This document shows, piece by piece, positions 8,670 to 17,970 of a stretch of DNA of 64,000 nt. The DNA is taken from positions 1 to 64,000 of the forward strand of contig FOEK01000005.1 in assembly GCA_900110635.1 (NCBI GenBank), read 5' to 3'. Both the position numbers and the translations under genes were made by a program. The notes under the pieces are model-generated. The model saw only the letters and a list, made by a program, of their open reading frames with translations. It was not told the DNA's origin and did no database searches. The stretch is from Lachnospiraceae bacterium NE2001. Lineage in GTDB: Bacteria > Bacillota > Clostridia > Lachnospirales > Lachnospiraceae. The stretch's first letter is position 1. Each line of letters begins with the position of its first letter.

Positions 8670-9920
8670 ATGGAAGATTTTAAGTATAATTTGAAGAAAT
8701 ATTCGGCGCTTATCGGGTGCGGCCTGGTGGCCTGCTTTATGATATTTGCCCTTATTGCCGGAAGAAAACAGCGTGAGGAACGTGAGCGTGAATTGGAAGA
8801 AGAATACAGGCAGGTGCAGGAGGAGCTGGAGAAGGAAACCTTCAGAACCGAGGAGGCAATCTACGAGCATCTGCTGGATTCTATGTTAAATGATGACGCG
8901 GACAACGTGTATATGAGGGTTCCGGGTACATTTAGCAAGGACGACCTGACTGAAATCGCACAAAGAATCGATCCGATGATAGGCAGGGTTGACAGGATGT
9001 CCTATACGGCTTCTACCACGCGGGAGGGTGACGGCCCAGAGGTTGAAGATTACTATGTCGGAGTCAATTATCATTATGAGTTGAGCGACGAGTACTACGT
9101 GCTTGAGAAGATACAGAATGGCAAGGAGATTCCGTCTGATAAGTCAAATGCTATCAAGCTTTGTTCTGTCTCGGAGAAGTTCCTTAGTGATAACATTTTA
9201 CCTGGGATGACTGATTATGATAAGGAGCTGGCGATTCACGATTTTATAGTTGAGAATTGTGAGTATTCCTTTAGCGATGCAAATGATATGTCGGAGTACT
9301 ATGCCTACGGTGCGCTGGTGAATAAAAAGGCGGTTTGTTCTGGTTATGCCAGGGCTACGGCACTTCTTCTGAAATGTTGTGATGTGGATGTAAATCTGAT
9401 ATCTGGCGATGCTGATGATAATACAGGTGATAGTTCTGCAGATGGTGTCAGTGATACAGATGGTCTTATTGCACCGGATGGAACTGTTGTGGATGGTCAT
9501 ATGTGGAATCAGGTGAAGATTGACGGTTTGTGGTATAACCTGGATACAACCTGGGACGACCCCATAGGAGAAACGGAGCTGAGGCATACCTATTTCAATG
9601 TGGATGACTCAATCCTTGGACTTAACCACGAGTGGGATAAGAAAGAGGCAGAGCAGTGCTCCTCAACACTCCAGAACTATTATGAGAAAAATGGCATCTT
9701 TTTTAAGACCAGTTCATCCTTCAAGGATGCACTTAGCGAGTATCTTGCGGCTGGAAATCGAGACGAGTACGAATGTGCCGTTTCATACGTCGATACCAAC
9801 GAAGAGTTTCTGTCATTTATTTTTGATTATGAAGGAATAACAAGCTACCAGGTGGCAACAAGAGGTGAGGAATCTGCTTACCAGATACTCACAATATACT
9901 TTAATCCAGAACCAGAATAA
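8670..9920 (+). CDS. Membrane-anchored transglutaminase-like protein
   Basis: The 416-residue protein has a single N-terminal membrane segment (about residues 11-30), a short Glu/Arg-rich coiled coil (33-60) and an extracellular body. The transglutaminase-core triad is visible: C223 in AVCSGYARA, H277 in GHMWNQV and D292 in LDTTWDDP. This papain-like fold in bacteria includes peptidases as well as crosslinking enzymes, so the reaction is not known. It lies 60 bp downstream of the cystatin-like anti-sigma candidate in the same orientation, with a repeat element between them. A palindromic terminator follows. Cystatins bind papain-like clefts, which makes the neighbour pair notable, but any interaction is speculative. 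Confidence 0.82.
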   Translation: MEDFKYNLKKYSALIGCGLVACFMIFALIAGRKQREERERELEEEYRQVQEELEKETFRTEEAIYEHLLDSMLNDDADNVYMRVPGTFSKDDLTEIAQRIDPMIGRVDRMSYTASTTREGDGPEVEDYYVGVNYHYELSDEYYVLEKIQNGKEIPSDKSNAIKLCSVSEKFLSDNILPGMTDYDKELAIHDFIVENCEYSFSDANDMSEYYAYGALVNKKAVCSGYARATALLLKCCDVDVNLISGDADDNTGDSSADGVSDTDGLIAPDGTVVDGHMWNQVKIDGLWYNLDTTWDDPIGETELRHTYFNVDDSILGLNHEWDKKEAEQCSSTLQNYYEKNGIFFKTSSSFKDALSEYLAAGNRDEYECAVSYVDTNEEFLSFIFDYEGITSYQVATRGEESAYQILTIYFNPEPE

Positions 9921-9956
9921 AAAGTGCAGCGGGGTCTGTCCCCGCTGCACTTTTTT
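9921..9956. terminator. Bidirectional terminator between convergent genes
   Basis: AAAAGTGCAGCGGGG pairs with CCCCGCTGCACTTTT around TCTGT. It serves the plus-strand gene ending at 9920 and the minus-strand gene ending at 9955. The GGGG-TCTGTCCCC core belongs to the same repeat family as 15531-15611 and 55766-55826. Confidence 0.88.
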
Positions 9957-11367
9957 AGTCTTCGTGAAGTGTGGTGATGTAGCTGCCGTCTGTGGCGCTG
10001 ATCAGTACACGTGCGATAGTTTGATAGTTTGAGTTTTGTGCTTCCAGCGACCAGGCTGGTGTAAGCATGTATTCGTTTGAGTTTTCGGTTGGAATAGGGA
10101 AGTAAACCAGATCTATCTTGTCGAATTCTATTTTACCATTTTCCCTCTTTATATCTTCTGATGTCAGGTTTTCTGCTGCAACCTTTGCAAAGCTTTCCAT
10201 AGCCTCGTCGAAGCTGAGGAGAGTAGCGTTATCTGTAACAGTTTCCTGGAACAGGTATTTGGTTGTAACGTCAAGTCCCATAACTCCGTCATCGTTAATG
10301 TACATTACACCAGTTGATAACTGGTCTGCATCTGAATCTATCTTCTCGGTATCCTGCATTATCTTGAGGCCATTTAACGAATCCATAACGCCTACCATAT
10401 AACCGTTACGTACAGCGCCGTCGAGATTCACTGTTTCTAGTGCTGCATCGTTGAAGAAGATAACCTCCAGTCTTTTTGGCTCCTGTCCCTCTGACATAAT
10501 AACGTCGTGCATATTGATATATGGGTCGATGGCTGCTTCCGGAATATCCAGACTCAGATCCTTTAGCAACTGCTGGGCACTGGCTGTAACCTCGTCATTA
10601 CTGAGGGTGCAGGCATTTGGTCTGTCAGACATTATCTCATCTATCTTATATGACTCCAGCTTTTGCAGATAATAATAGAAATTACCATCAGGGCAGGTGT
10701 AGTATGCCCAATCTATACTATCATCACCAACAACTTCGCCTACCTTTTTCGGATAACAGGATATTATAAGCTCGTTATAATTCTTGCTGTATGAAACCAT
10801 AAGCTGGTACTGGATGCCATTTCTTTCGCCTTCGTAAAAATGAAGAAATACGGATGGATCATCGGTATCCAGTGGTACGGAATCGGTAAAATAATTGGTC
10901 TTAACACCGTTATGATACAGAATCCATAGGCTCGTGTTGATGACGTAGCTGGAATCACCGTCGTCATATTTGAGATATTTTTTGTCATCGCTAGCGGTGA
11001 TTCTTTCTGCGGTATCTCCCAGAAGAGTTTTAACGATCGCGTCCTCATCCAGGTTGCTTTCTGAAATGGAATCAACCTTATAAACAGAGAGATTCTGTAA
11101 ATTCTTTGCGTTATAGATGACATTTACAGTTGCATTTTTACCTGCTATTTGAAATGACTTCGATGCCTCTAGTTCTGTGCCTCCCAGCATATCAGTGATG
11201 CCTTTGCCAGCGCTTTCTTCTACGGCGCTTCCGTCTTCACCTTCACTTGTCAAGCTTTCGCTGGTCTGACCGTAGTCGGTGACCTCGGTTGGAGTGCTGC
11301 CACAGCCCGACGTCATTAGCATCAGAGCCAGTGCGAGTCCAACTATCTTTTTGTGTTTCTTAAACAT
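9955..11367 (-). CDS. Predicted lipoprotein of unknown function
   Basis: This 470-residue protein begins MFKKHKKIVGLALALMLM and has a lipobox TSGCGS near residue 22, so it should be exported and lipid-anchored. A Glu/Ser/Thr-rich linker leads to a mixed alpha/beta body with repeated Asp/Tyr-rich stretches (YYTCPDGNFYYYLQ, MLTPAWSLEAQNS). I recognise no catalytic motif. AGGGGAG lies about 6 nt upstream of the ATG on the minus strand. It is monocistronic, convergent with the transglutaminase-like gene and divergent from the next cassette. The C-terminal region resembles families where a lipoprotein body is compared with two-component regulatory partners (YycH/YycI-like), but the similarity is too weak for a name. 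Confidence 0.8.
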   Translation of the reverse strand: MFKKHKKIVGLALALMLMTSGCGSTPTEVTDYGQTSESLTSEGEDGSAVEESAGKGITDMLGGTELEASKSFQIAGKNATVNVIYNAKNLQNLSVYKVDSISESNLDEDAIVKTLLGDTAERITASDDKKYLKYDDGDSSYVINTSLWILYHNGVKTNYFTDSVPLDTDDPSVFLHFYEGERNGIQYQLMVSYSKNYNELIISCYPKKVGEVVGDDSIDWAYYTCPDGNFYYYLQKLESYKIDEIMSDRPNACTLSNDEVTASAQQLLKDLSLDIPEAAIDPYINMHDVIMSEGQEPKRLEVIFFNDAALETVNLDGAVRNGYMVGVMDSLNGLKIMQDTEKIDSDADQLSTGVMYINDDGVMGLDVTTKYLFQETVTDNATLLSFDEAMESFAKVAAENLTSEDIKRENGKIEFDKIDLVYFPIPTENSNEYMLTPAWSLEAQNSNYQTIARVLISATDGSYITTLHED

Positions 11368-11500
11368 AACTGTTCTCCCCTGTTATATAATTTTACAAGA
11401 TAATACATTATAACTTAATTGTAACAAGATTGTATACACATCCACCTTATTTTTTGTTAAAATAATAAAAGTGAGTTACAAAAAATAGGAGGTGTTATTT

Positions 11501-13585
11501 TTGGGGAAGAAAAAAATGAATTATTTTTATGAAGACAATATGAAGGATATAAAGGCTGCAGCCCGTGAATTCTTCAAAAGTCAGAATCTAAAAATGAGTG
11601 ATGATACTATATCTGGTCTTGTGGATGCCATAAATGAGGCGGCCGAGGAGAAGGCCCCTGCAAATGATTATGATTCGAAATATGGCAAACCGTCAAATCT
11701 TGTTTTCTATAAGAAATATTATACATATCAGGCTTTTCTTGAGATACATCCAAAGAATGGGTTGTCCGTTGATGGGTGCTTTGCTAAAGCAATCCTTTAT
11801 ATAATGAACTGGCTTAGAGGCCGTGTTGAGGATGAGCGTCCCGATGTCTATGAGAAATATGAAGGCGTACGTTTCCTGAAGGATGATTATCCTGAGGTGG
11901 AAAAGTTCGCTGATTTTGATATTTCCAAGGTCGACAATATATATGGACTGCCGTTCCTTGATTTTGTAACGGCGTATCTTCCTGATAAGAAGGCCTGGCT
12001 TGCAACCCTTTCTGAATCCAGCAATAATTCTAGTGATCTTCCTGGAAGAGTTTATATATCCGAGTTCTTCTTATATAAAGAAGAGTCATCAGTAGCATTT
12101 GGCATCCGTCATTCCTGTCGGGAGCCGGAGACGAATCTTGAGGATGCTGGAGCAAGGAGAAATGCTTTCGTTTCCAGTATGATCGACGATGAGGACTTCG
12201 CTATTACAGAGAAGGGTATTCCAACAAGCTATGAGTTCAATAAGAAGGCAATCCATATAAATGGTAATTCTGGAACTGAGTGTGAGACTTTGCTGAATCA
12301 GCTTGTTGATTCAGAGTATAGGCAGATGCCGATTATATTTGTTCCAGAAGATTTTTATAAAGATAATCCTGAAGGTATTGATGGCCTGGCTAAGAGTCTT
12401 ATGGCCTATGCCTACGTTTTAGTGTGCGAGGGATCTGCTGGAAAGCTTTTTGGCAAGACCATGAATAATCCTGTTTTTGTTGAGAAGATTCATCAGAATC
12501 AGATCATATATTATCGTACCAGTAAAAATGCTGTCTATCCGACTACATTTTTTAAGGTGGGAGAGCGCGAGGCAGATTCTGATAAAAAGACTGATTCCTC
12601 TGGCGATATCTCTGAGTCAAGTTACACCAGAGTGAATAATGAGGGCAAGTGGCTGATCAAGGACATCAGAGAGATGGGTAAAAATGAGCCTTGCCGCAAG
12701 TACTTTGATTTCAAGGACTATTTCTTCAAGCCGTCCTGGTGGGAGATAAGCAAACAGGAGGAAGGGGAAACTCCTGAGGATTATGAGGAGATTGTTAATT
12801 CCTATAAGCTCCAGATCAGTAAGTTGGAGCAGGATATCGAGCTTCTTAATAAAGATAGTTCTCAGCTTCAAGCACGTGTTACAGAACTGGAAAGTGATAA
12901 GAAGGAACTCAATAAAGAGAATACAAGAATTAATGGTCTGCTGAATAAGGCTCAGACTGATCTGATTGATGCGACAACTGATCTTACTAGTTCAAATGAT
13001 GAACTTAAGGAAACCAAAGATGATCTGGCTGAGACGCAGAAAAAGCTTGATGGCCTGATGGGTTCTATCAAGGATATATATGAACCGTTACTTAATCTTC
13101 CTGTGCTGGATAATAGTCACAAAGAGGATATTCTTAAATGGATTGAAAAGTATTATTCTAATGAGATTATAATTCTTCCAAGTGCTGAGAAATCATTTTA
13201 CAAGGATGGAAGACCGGTGGATATGAGGAAGGTTTGCATGTATATGCATTATCTTGCTGGTTATACCAGGTATAGACAGGCTGGTGGTCCGGCACTGAAT
13301 AAGAAAGCGGCCCGGGAATATGATCCTGAAAACTATGGAACGACCATAGAGTTTTCTTCCTCTGGTGAGGGGGCTGCCAAGAGCGATAAAGAAGCATACA
13401 CAATGACCTACCAGGGAGCTGATGGTAAAACAAAGAGTGAAATAATGGATCTTCACATTAAGTCTGGTCAAGGCAGGGATGCGGGTTCCATCAGGGTTAT
13501 GCTTCATTACGATGATAAGCTGAAAAAATCGGTGGTAGGACTATTGCTTGGTGAACATCTGCCTACGGCTAGCAATCCGCACTAA
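11501..13585 (+). CDS. Coiled-coil protein of unknown function in HerA-like cassette
   Basis: A soluble protein of about 694 residues with no signal peptide or membrane segment. Residues 1-425 are an alpha/beta region I do not recognise, with a possible N-terminal helical bundle (DIKAAAREFFKSQ). Residues about 429-525 form a long coiled coil rich in Leu/Lys/Glu/Asp heptads. A C-terminal domain of about 165 residues ends VVGLLLGEHLPTASNPH. The start is probably TTG 11501 (MGKKKMNYF), because TAGGAGG at 11486-11492 is 8 nt upstream. The ATG at 11516 would be 23 nt away. It is followed 19 bp later by a zinc-ribbon gene and then a HerA-like ATPase, so the three probably work together. The function is unknown. 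Confidence 0.7.
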   Translation: MGKKKMNYFYEDNMKDIKAAAREFFKSQNLKMSDDTISGLVDAINEAAEEKAPANDYDSKYGKPSNLVFYKKYYTYQAFLEIHPKNGLSVDGCFAKAILYIMNWLRGRVEDERPDVYEKYEGVRFLKDDYPEVEKFADFDISKVDNIYGLPFLDFVTAYLPDKKAWLATLSESSNNSSDLPGRVYISEFFLYKEESSVAFGIRHSCREPETNLEDAGARRNAFVSSMIDDEDFAITEKGIPTSYEFNKKAIHINGNSGTECETLLNQLVDSEYRQMPIIFVPEDFYKDNPEGIDGLAKSLMAYAYVLVCEGSAGKLFGKTMNNPVFVEKIHQNQIIYYRTSKNAVYPTTFFKVGEREADSDKKTDSSGDISESSYTRVNNEGKWLIKDIREMGKNEPCRKYFDFKDYFFKPSWWEISKQEEGETPEDYEEIVNSYKLQISKLEQDIELLNKDSSQLQARVTELESDKKELNKENTRINGLLNKAQTDLIDATTDLTSSNDELKETKDDLAETQKKLDGLMGSIKDIYEPLLNLPVLDNSHKEDILKWIEKYYSNEIIILPSAEKSFYKDGRPVDMRKVCMYMHYLAGYTRYRQAGGPALNKKAAREYDPENYGTTIEFSSSGEGAAKSDKEAYTMTYQGADGKTKSEIMDLHIKSGQGRDAGSIRVMLHYDDKLKKSVVGLLLGEHLPTASNPH

Positions 13586-13604
13586 TAAACGTTGGGGGTT
13601 AGCT

Positions 13605-13859
13605 ATGATTAAAATACCTGAAAACTTGATAGATGTGGAGTGCCCTGACTGCGGCACTATGCATAGAATAGATATAGACAAGCAGCCTGGCCATTGCCAG
13701 ATATGTGGCCGCCTGCTGAGATATAATAAGGTTACAATGGAGATTGAGCCAGGGGCTGGGGAGGAGGCTGATATCATTCTCACACAGTATGAACAGCAGC
13801 GTCGCCGCCAGCAGTTTGGTTCTCCAAAAGATGACAAAAGATTTAATAGTAGGAGGTAA
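13605..13859 (+). CDS. Small zinc-ribbon protein
   Basis: An 84-residue protein with two Cys pairs, VECPDCG near residues 9-14 and HCQICGRLL near 30-36, which can bind one zinc. The rest is polar and ends in an Arg/Gln-rich tail. The start is ATG 13605 with GGGGG at 13594-13598. It lies 19 bp after the coiled-coil gene and 2 bp before the HerA-like gene, whose ribosome binding site overlaps its stop codon. This arrangement implies one transcript. It may be a recruitment or adaptor subunit; that is inference. Confidence 0.75.
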   Translation: MIKIPENLIDVECPDCGTMHRIDIDKQPGHCQICGRLLRYNKVTMEIEPGAGEEADIILTQYEQQRRRQQFGSPKDDKRFNSRR

Positions 13860-13861
13860 GT

Positions 13862-15526
13862 ATGTATTACGAGGGAAATGTATGGATAGGTAATAACGAT
13901 GCGGGAGAGAAGATAACACTTCTTCCAAAGATGGCAAATCGTCACGGCCTTGTAGCTGGTGCCACAGGTACTGGTAAGACTGTTACGCTTAAGGTTCTGG
14001 CTGAAAGCTTTTCAGATATGGGCGTGCCTGTATTTATGGCCGATGTGAAGGGGGATATCGCTGGAATCAGCATCCCTGGCGATGACAGCGAGAATATGCA
14101 GGAGCGTATCGCGAGATTTGGTCTTGCTGAGGCGGGTTTTGCATTTAAAGGTTATCCTGTAACTTTATGGGATATTTACGGAGAGAAGGGTGTAACACTT
14201 CGTACAACTATTTCCGAGATTGGTCCGCTGCTTCTTGCTCGTCTTATGGAGCTGAACGAGCTTCAGTCTGACATTTTATCTATAGTATTTAAGATTGCAG
14301 ACGACAACAGCCTGCTTCTTATAGATACTAAGGATCTCAAGTCCATGCTCAACTATGTGTCCGAGCATAACTCTGAGTTCGAGGCTCAGTATGGTAAAAT
14401 GAGTCCGCAGTCCATAGCTGCCATAGTACGTGCCCTTGTTTCCCTGGAGGTTGCTGGCGGCGACAAGTTCTTTGGCGAGCCTGCTGTAAATATAATGGAC
14501 TTCTTTACATTTGGCGATGCTGGAAAGGGTATGATAAATGTCCTGGATAGCTCAAGTCTTATCAACAATACCAAGCTATACTCCACGTTCCTGCTTTACC
14601 TTCTGTCCGAGCTCTTCGAGAGACTTCCTGAGGTGGGAGATATGGAGAAGCCTAAAATGGTATTCTTCTTTGATGAGGCACATTTACTATTTAAAGATGC
14701 ACCTAAGGCGCTCCTTGAAAAGATTGAGCAGGTGGTTAAGCTCATACGTTCAAAGGGTGTGGGTGTATACTTCTGCACACAGAATCCTAGAGATATTCCG
14801 GATGGTGTTCTGGCTCAGCTGGGTAACAAGATACAGCACGGACTTCGTGCATATACACCTTCCGACCAGAAGGCTGTTAAGGCTGCGGCTGAGTCATATA
14901 GAGAAAATCCTGCATTTAACACCTATGATACAATACTGAATCTTGGAACAGGAGAAGCAGTGATATCACTTCTTGGAGCGGACGGTATTCCAACTGTTGC
15001 TGAGAAGGTTTATATACTTCCTCCACAGTCAAACTTTGGCTCTATTTCAGACAGTCAGAGAGATACACTGATCAAGTCCAGCATCTGCTACAGCAAATAC
15101 ATAGAGGCTTATGATCCTGATTCGGCTTATGAGTTCCTTGAGAGACGCGGGATCGAAGAGGCTGAAGCTCTTGCAAAAGCAAAGGAAGAAGGTGAGGCTG
15201 CAAAACAGCGTGAGAAGGAAGAAAAGGAAGCTGCAAAGCAGGCTGAAAAAGAAGAGCGTGAGGCTGCTCGTGCAGCTGAAAAGGCAGAACGAGAGGCTGC
15301 CCGTAAAGCAGAAGCTGAGGCAAAGGCTGCTCAGCGTGAGAAAGAGAAGGAAGAGGCTGCAAAGAAGCGTGCTGCTAAATCTGTTGGAAATACCATTACA
15401 GGCACAGTTGGCCGTGAGGTAGGAAAGACAGTTGGCGGCAAGTTTGGAAAGTTTGGCAAGACCCTTGGCGGCAATGTAGGCGCCAGCCTGGGCCGAGGCC
15501 TGTTTTCAACACTCTTCAGCAAATAA
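13862..15526 (+). CDS. HerA/YjgR-like (DUF853) ATPase
   Basis: A 554-residue P-loop ATPase of the HerA-FtsK clan, closest in layout to E. coli YjgR. Walker A GATGTGKT is at residues 33-40 and Walker B KMVFFFDEAH near 266-276. Family signatures include MADVKGDIAG and FCTQNPRDIPD. Residues about 425-500 are an extreme Ala/Glu/Lys/Arg helix, followed by a Gly-rich tail (VGREVGKTVGGKFGKFGK) also seen in YjgR-type proteins. AGGAGG overlaps the previous stop. HerA-like proteins form hexameric DNA pumps in repair and in several defence systems, but the YjgR branch has no settled role. The cassette context with a coiled-coil and a zinc-ribbon protein is unusual to my knowledge. Confidence 0.85.
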   Translation: MYYEGNVWIGNNDAGEKITLLPKMANRHGLVAGATGTGKTVTLKVLAESFSDMGVPVFMADVKGDIAGISIPGDDSENMQERIARFGLAEAGFAFKGYPVTLWDIYGEKGVTLRTTISEIGPLLLARLMELNELQSDILSIVFKIADDNSLLLIDTKDLKSMLNYVSEHNSEFEAQYGKMSPQSIAAIVRALVSLEVAGGDKFFGEPAVNIMDFFTFGDAGKGMINVLDSSSLINNTKLYSTFLLYLLSELFERLPEVGDMEKPKMVFFFDEAHLLFKDAPKALLEKIEQVVKLIRSKGVGVYFCTQNPRDIPDGVLAQLGNKIQHGLRAYTPSDQKAVKAAAESYRENPAFNTYDTILNLGTGEAVISLLGADGIPTVAEKVYILPPQSNFGSISDSQRDTLIKSSICYSKYIEAYDPDSAYEFLERRGIEEAEALAKAKEEGEAAKQREKEEKEAAKQAEKEEREAARAAEKAEREAARKAEAEAKAAQREKEKEEAAKKRAAKSVGNTITGTVGREVGKTVGGKFGKFGKTLGGNVGASLGRGLFSTLFSK

Positions 15527-15530
15527 AAAC

Positions 15531-15611
15531 AAAATGTGCGAGTGGGGACAGACCTATGTGCAATGGGGACAGACCCCATTGCACATAGGTCTGTCCCCAC
15601 TCGCACATTTT
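15531..15611. terminator. Perfect 38-bp-arm palindrome between convergent genes
   Basis: The arms 15531-15568 and 15574-15611 are exactly complementary over 38 bp, with loop ACAGA. Each arm contains a nested GTGGGGACAGACC core. A T-rich run follows in both directions, so it can end transcription of the HerA-like gene and of the PHP gene. Its size and perfection are far beyond a normal terminator, and it is the largest member of the GGGGACAGACCCC repeat family here. Confidence 0.9.
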
Positions 15612-15615
15612 TGTT

Positions 15616-16515
15616 TTATAAGAAAATATATTCTGGTTTCATGTTCTTGAAGGTGCAATAATACTTGAAGCCGTAGCTTTTTGCAAGTTCAGCGGCAGCA
15701 TCAAAGTCGTAGCCGATATGCTTCAGGTCGTGTGCATCACTTCCAATGGTCAGTATCTCGCCGCCCATCTCCTTAAACATAGCGAGGATAAGAGAGTGTG
15801 GGTGCATATAATCCATACCGCGGTACAGGCTGCCGGAGTTGATCTCGATGCCCTTTCCGTTATCTATAATGGTGCGCAGTATTTCATTGATTATGTCCTT
15901 ATATCTGGACCAGTATTTTTCTTCAAATATAGAAGCTGTTATCTTCTGAAAATCTTCGGCTCCTGGTGCATTTGGATCAGGTCCGTACCTGAAGATATAG
16001 TCGATATGTCCATATACGTTATAATCCTGGAAATGCTGAACGTTATATAGCATCTCTTCAAAGTAAAGTCTGTACAGGCTGTCCACATTCTTAACAGTTC
16101 CGTCAGGATATACCCAGAACTCAGGATAATAAGGGTCAAATCCATCAACCACGTGAGAAGAGCAGATGACAAAATCCAGCCCCGGATGCTCCTTCGTGTA
16201 GGAGTTCAGTCGTTCACAGGTGGTTGGCATGACTCCCTGTTCCACACCGATCCTCACATCGAAAGAATCTGCATTTTCTGTCTCAGATAACTGGTTCCGA
16301 AGTTTTGACAGCGTCTCTATATAATCGTCAATTTCAAGATCGAACTTTATATTATCCGGGGTGTCTGGAAAGTCCAGGTCGTTATGATCTGTAAAGCACA
16401 GGGAGTTCATTCCCGTTGCTCTGGCCCTGGATATTATTTCATTTATATTTGTATCACAGTCTGCTGAAAACTCAGAGTGCAGATGATAATCCGGAATAGT
16501 ATAAGTACTGCTCAT
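15616..16515 (-). CDS. hisK: PHP-domain histidinol-phosphatase family protein
   Basis: This 299-residue PHP phosphoesterase contains the metal-binding motifs DYHLHSEFSAD (N-terminal), FTDHND, CSSHVVDG, YGHIDYIFRYG and the C-terminal SDAHDLKHIG. The length and order fit HisK-type histidinol phosphatases, which remove phosphate from L-histidinol phosphate in histidine synthesis. No other his gene is nearby, so the substrate is assigned by family only; related PHP proteins act on other phosphoesters. It is transcribed alone on the minus strand and convergent with the HerA cassette. Confidence 0.8.
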   Translation of the reverse strand: MSSTYTIPDYHLHSEFSADCDTNINEIISRARATGMNSLCFTDHNDLDFPDTPDNIKFDLEIDDYIETLSKLRNQLSETENADSFDVRIGVEQGVMPTTCERLNSYTKEHPGLDFVICSSHVVDGFDPYYPEFWVYPDGTVKNVDSLYRLYFEEMLYNVQHFQDYNVYGHIDYIFRYGPDPNAPGAEDFQKITASIFEEKYWSRYKDIINEILRTIIDNGKGIEINSGSLYRGMDYMHPHSLILAMFKEMGGEILTIGSDAHDLKHIGYDFDAAAELAKSYGFKYYCTFKNMKPEYIFL

Positions 16516-16750
16516 TTGGTTACCCGATTTAACCTTTCTGCTAGATTAGCAAAACAAAATTGTAAAACTATATTGTGAAATGAAATCTTCATACGTTAGT
16601 CATTTCTAACATTTGACTATTCTAACATATAAAATCTATTTCTTCTATCCCCTTTTCGTTGACATAAATTATTTACGGAAAACCTAGGGCATATTCAACA
16701 AAAGAAATAATAAAATAACTACTATATTTTAAGGTAAAATGGCAAATCAG
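16516..16750. other. AT-rich divergent intergenic region without a gene
   Basis: This is the first part of a 359-bp gap between the PHP gene and gap. It is AT-rich, holds no credible ORF and no RNA fold I recognise. It presumably includes the promoter of the minus-strand PHP gene. Confidence 0.5.
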
Positions 16751-16753
16751 TGC

Positions 16754-16782
16754 TTGAAAAAAGAAATCAAAGACGTTATTAT
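16754..16782 (+). promoter_or_regulatory. Sigma-A promoter of gap
   Basis: TTGAAA at 16754-16759, a 17-nt spacer, and TATTAT at 16777-16782. It leaves a leader of about 85 nt before gap. Confidence 0.75.
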
Positions 16783-16874
16783 ATTAGGGCAGAATGTTTA
16801 GCTGGTCTGGAAAAGTTCGTAAGGATTAGTGAGGCCGGCATTCATCAATATATTTTCTTAGGAGGATTTACAAA

Positions 16875-17912
16875 ATGGCAGTAAAAGTAGCGATTAATGG
16901 ATTTGGACGTATCGGTCGTCTTGCATTCAGACAGATGTTTGGTGCTGAGGGATATGAGGTAGTTGCTATCAACGATCTTACAAAGCCTTCAATGCTTGCA
17001 CACCTTCTGAAGTATGATACAGCACAGGGTGGATACTGTGGTAAGGTTGGTGAGAATCTTCATACAGTTACAGCTGATGATGAGGCTAACACAATCACTG
17101 TAGATGGCAAGACACTTCAGATCTATGCTAAGGCTGACGCAAACGAGCTTCCATGGGGAGAGATCGGTGTAGACGTAGTACTTGAGTGTACAGGTTTCTA
17201 CTGCTCAAAGGATAAGTCAATGGCACACATCAACGCTGGTGCTAAGAAGGTTGTTATTTCAGCTCCTGCTGGAAACGATCTTAAGACTATCGTTTTCTCA
17301 GTTAACAATGACACACTTACAGCTGATGATCAGATCATCTCTGCTGCATCATGTACAACAAACTGTCTTGCACCTATGGCTAAGGCACTTAACGACTATG
17401 CACCAATCCAGAGCGGTATCATGAGCACAATTCACGCTTACACAGGTGACCAGATGATCCTTGACGGACCACACAGAAAGGGTGACCTTAGAAGAGCAAG
17501 AGCTGGTGCTGCTAACATCGTACCTAACTCAACAGGTGCTGCAAAGGCTATCGGTCTTGTTATCCCAGAGCTTAACGGAAAGCTTATCGGATCTGCTCAG
17601 AGAGTTCCAGTTCCAACAGGTTCTACAACAATCCTTACAGCTGTAGTTAAGGGTGCTGACGTAACAGTTGATGGCATCAATGCTGCAATGAAGGCTGCTG
17701 CAAGCGAGAGCTTCGGTTACAACGAGGATCCAATCGTTTCTTCAGACGTTATCGGTATGAAGTTCGGTTCACTCTTCGATGCTACACAGACTATGGTATC
17801 TAAGATCGCTGATGACCTTTATGAGGTTCAGGTAGTATCATGGTATGACAATGAGAATTCTTACACATCACAGATGGTTAGAACAATCAAGTACTTCGCA
17901 GAGCTTGCATAA
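16875..17912 (+). CDS. gap: Type I glyceraldehyde-3-phosphate dehydrogenase
   Basis: Catalyses the NAD-dependent oxidation and phosphorylation of glyceraldehyde 3-phosphate in cytoplasmic glycolysis. The 345-residue protein begins with the NAD-binding motif INGFGRIGR and carries the active-site [12 protein letters not shown] with catalytic C160. Further matches are [19 protein letters not shown] and the C-terminal [19 protein letters not shown] lies 8-9 nt upstream of ATG 16875. It has its own promoter and a strong terminator, and is followed by pgk and tpiA as separately led genes. Codon use is very uniform (CTT, GTT, ACA, AAG), as in highly expressed genes. Confidence 0.98.
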   Translation: MAVKVAINGFGRIGRLAFRQMFGAEGYEVVAINDLTKPSMLAHLLKYDTAQGGYCGKVGENLHTVTADDEANTITVDGKTLQIYAKADANELPWGEIGVDVVLECTGFYCSKDKSMAHINAGAKKVVISAPAGNDLKTIVFSVNNDTLTADDQIISAASCTTNCLAPMAKALNDYAPIQSGIMSTIHAYTGDQMILDGPHRKGDLRRARAGAANIVPNSTGAAKAIGLVIPELNGKLIGSAQRVPVPTGSTTILTAVVKGADVTVDGINAAMKAAASESFGYNEDPIVSSDVIGMKFGSLFDATQTMVSKIADDLYEVQVVSWYDNENSYTSQMVRTIKYFAELA

Positions 17913-17970
17913 TAGAGTCGATTATATAATTAGTCGAGTATTCTAGCGGCTTTTTAAGAAGACCTAAGAA

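Noticed and set aside
8373-8870. Minus-strand open frame across the anti-sigma/transglutaminase junction
   Set aside because: It is antisense to two well-supported genes and to a repeat element, with no recognisable protein features.
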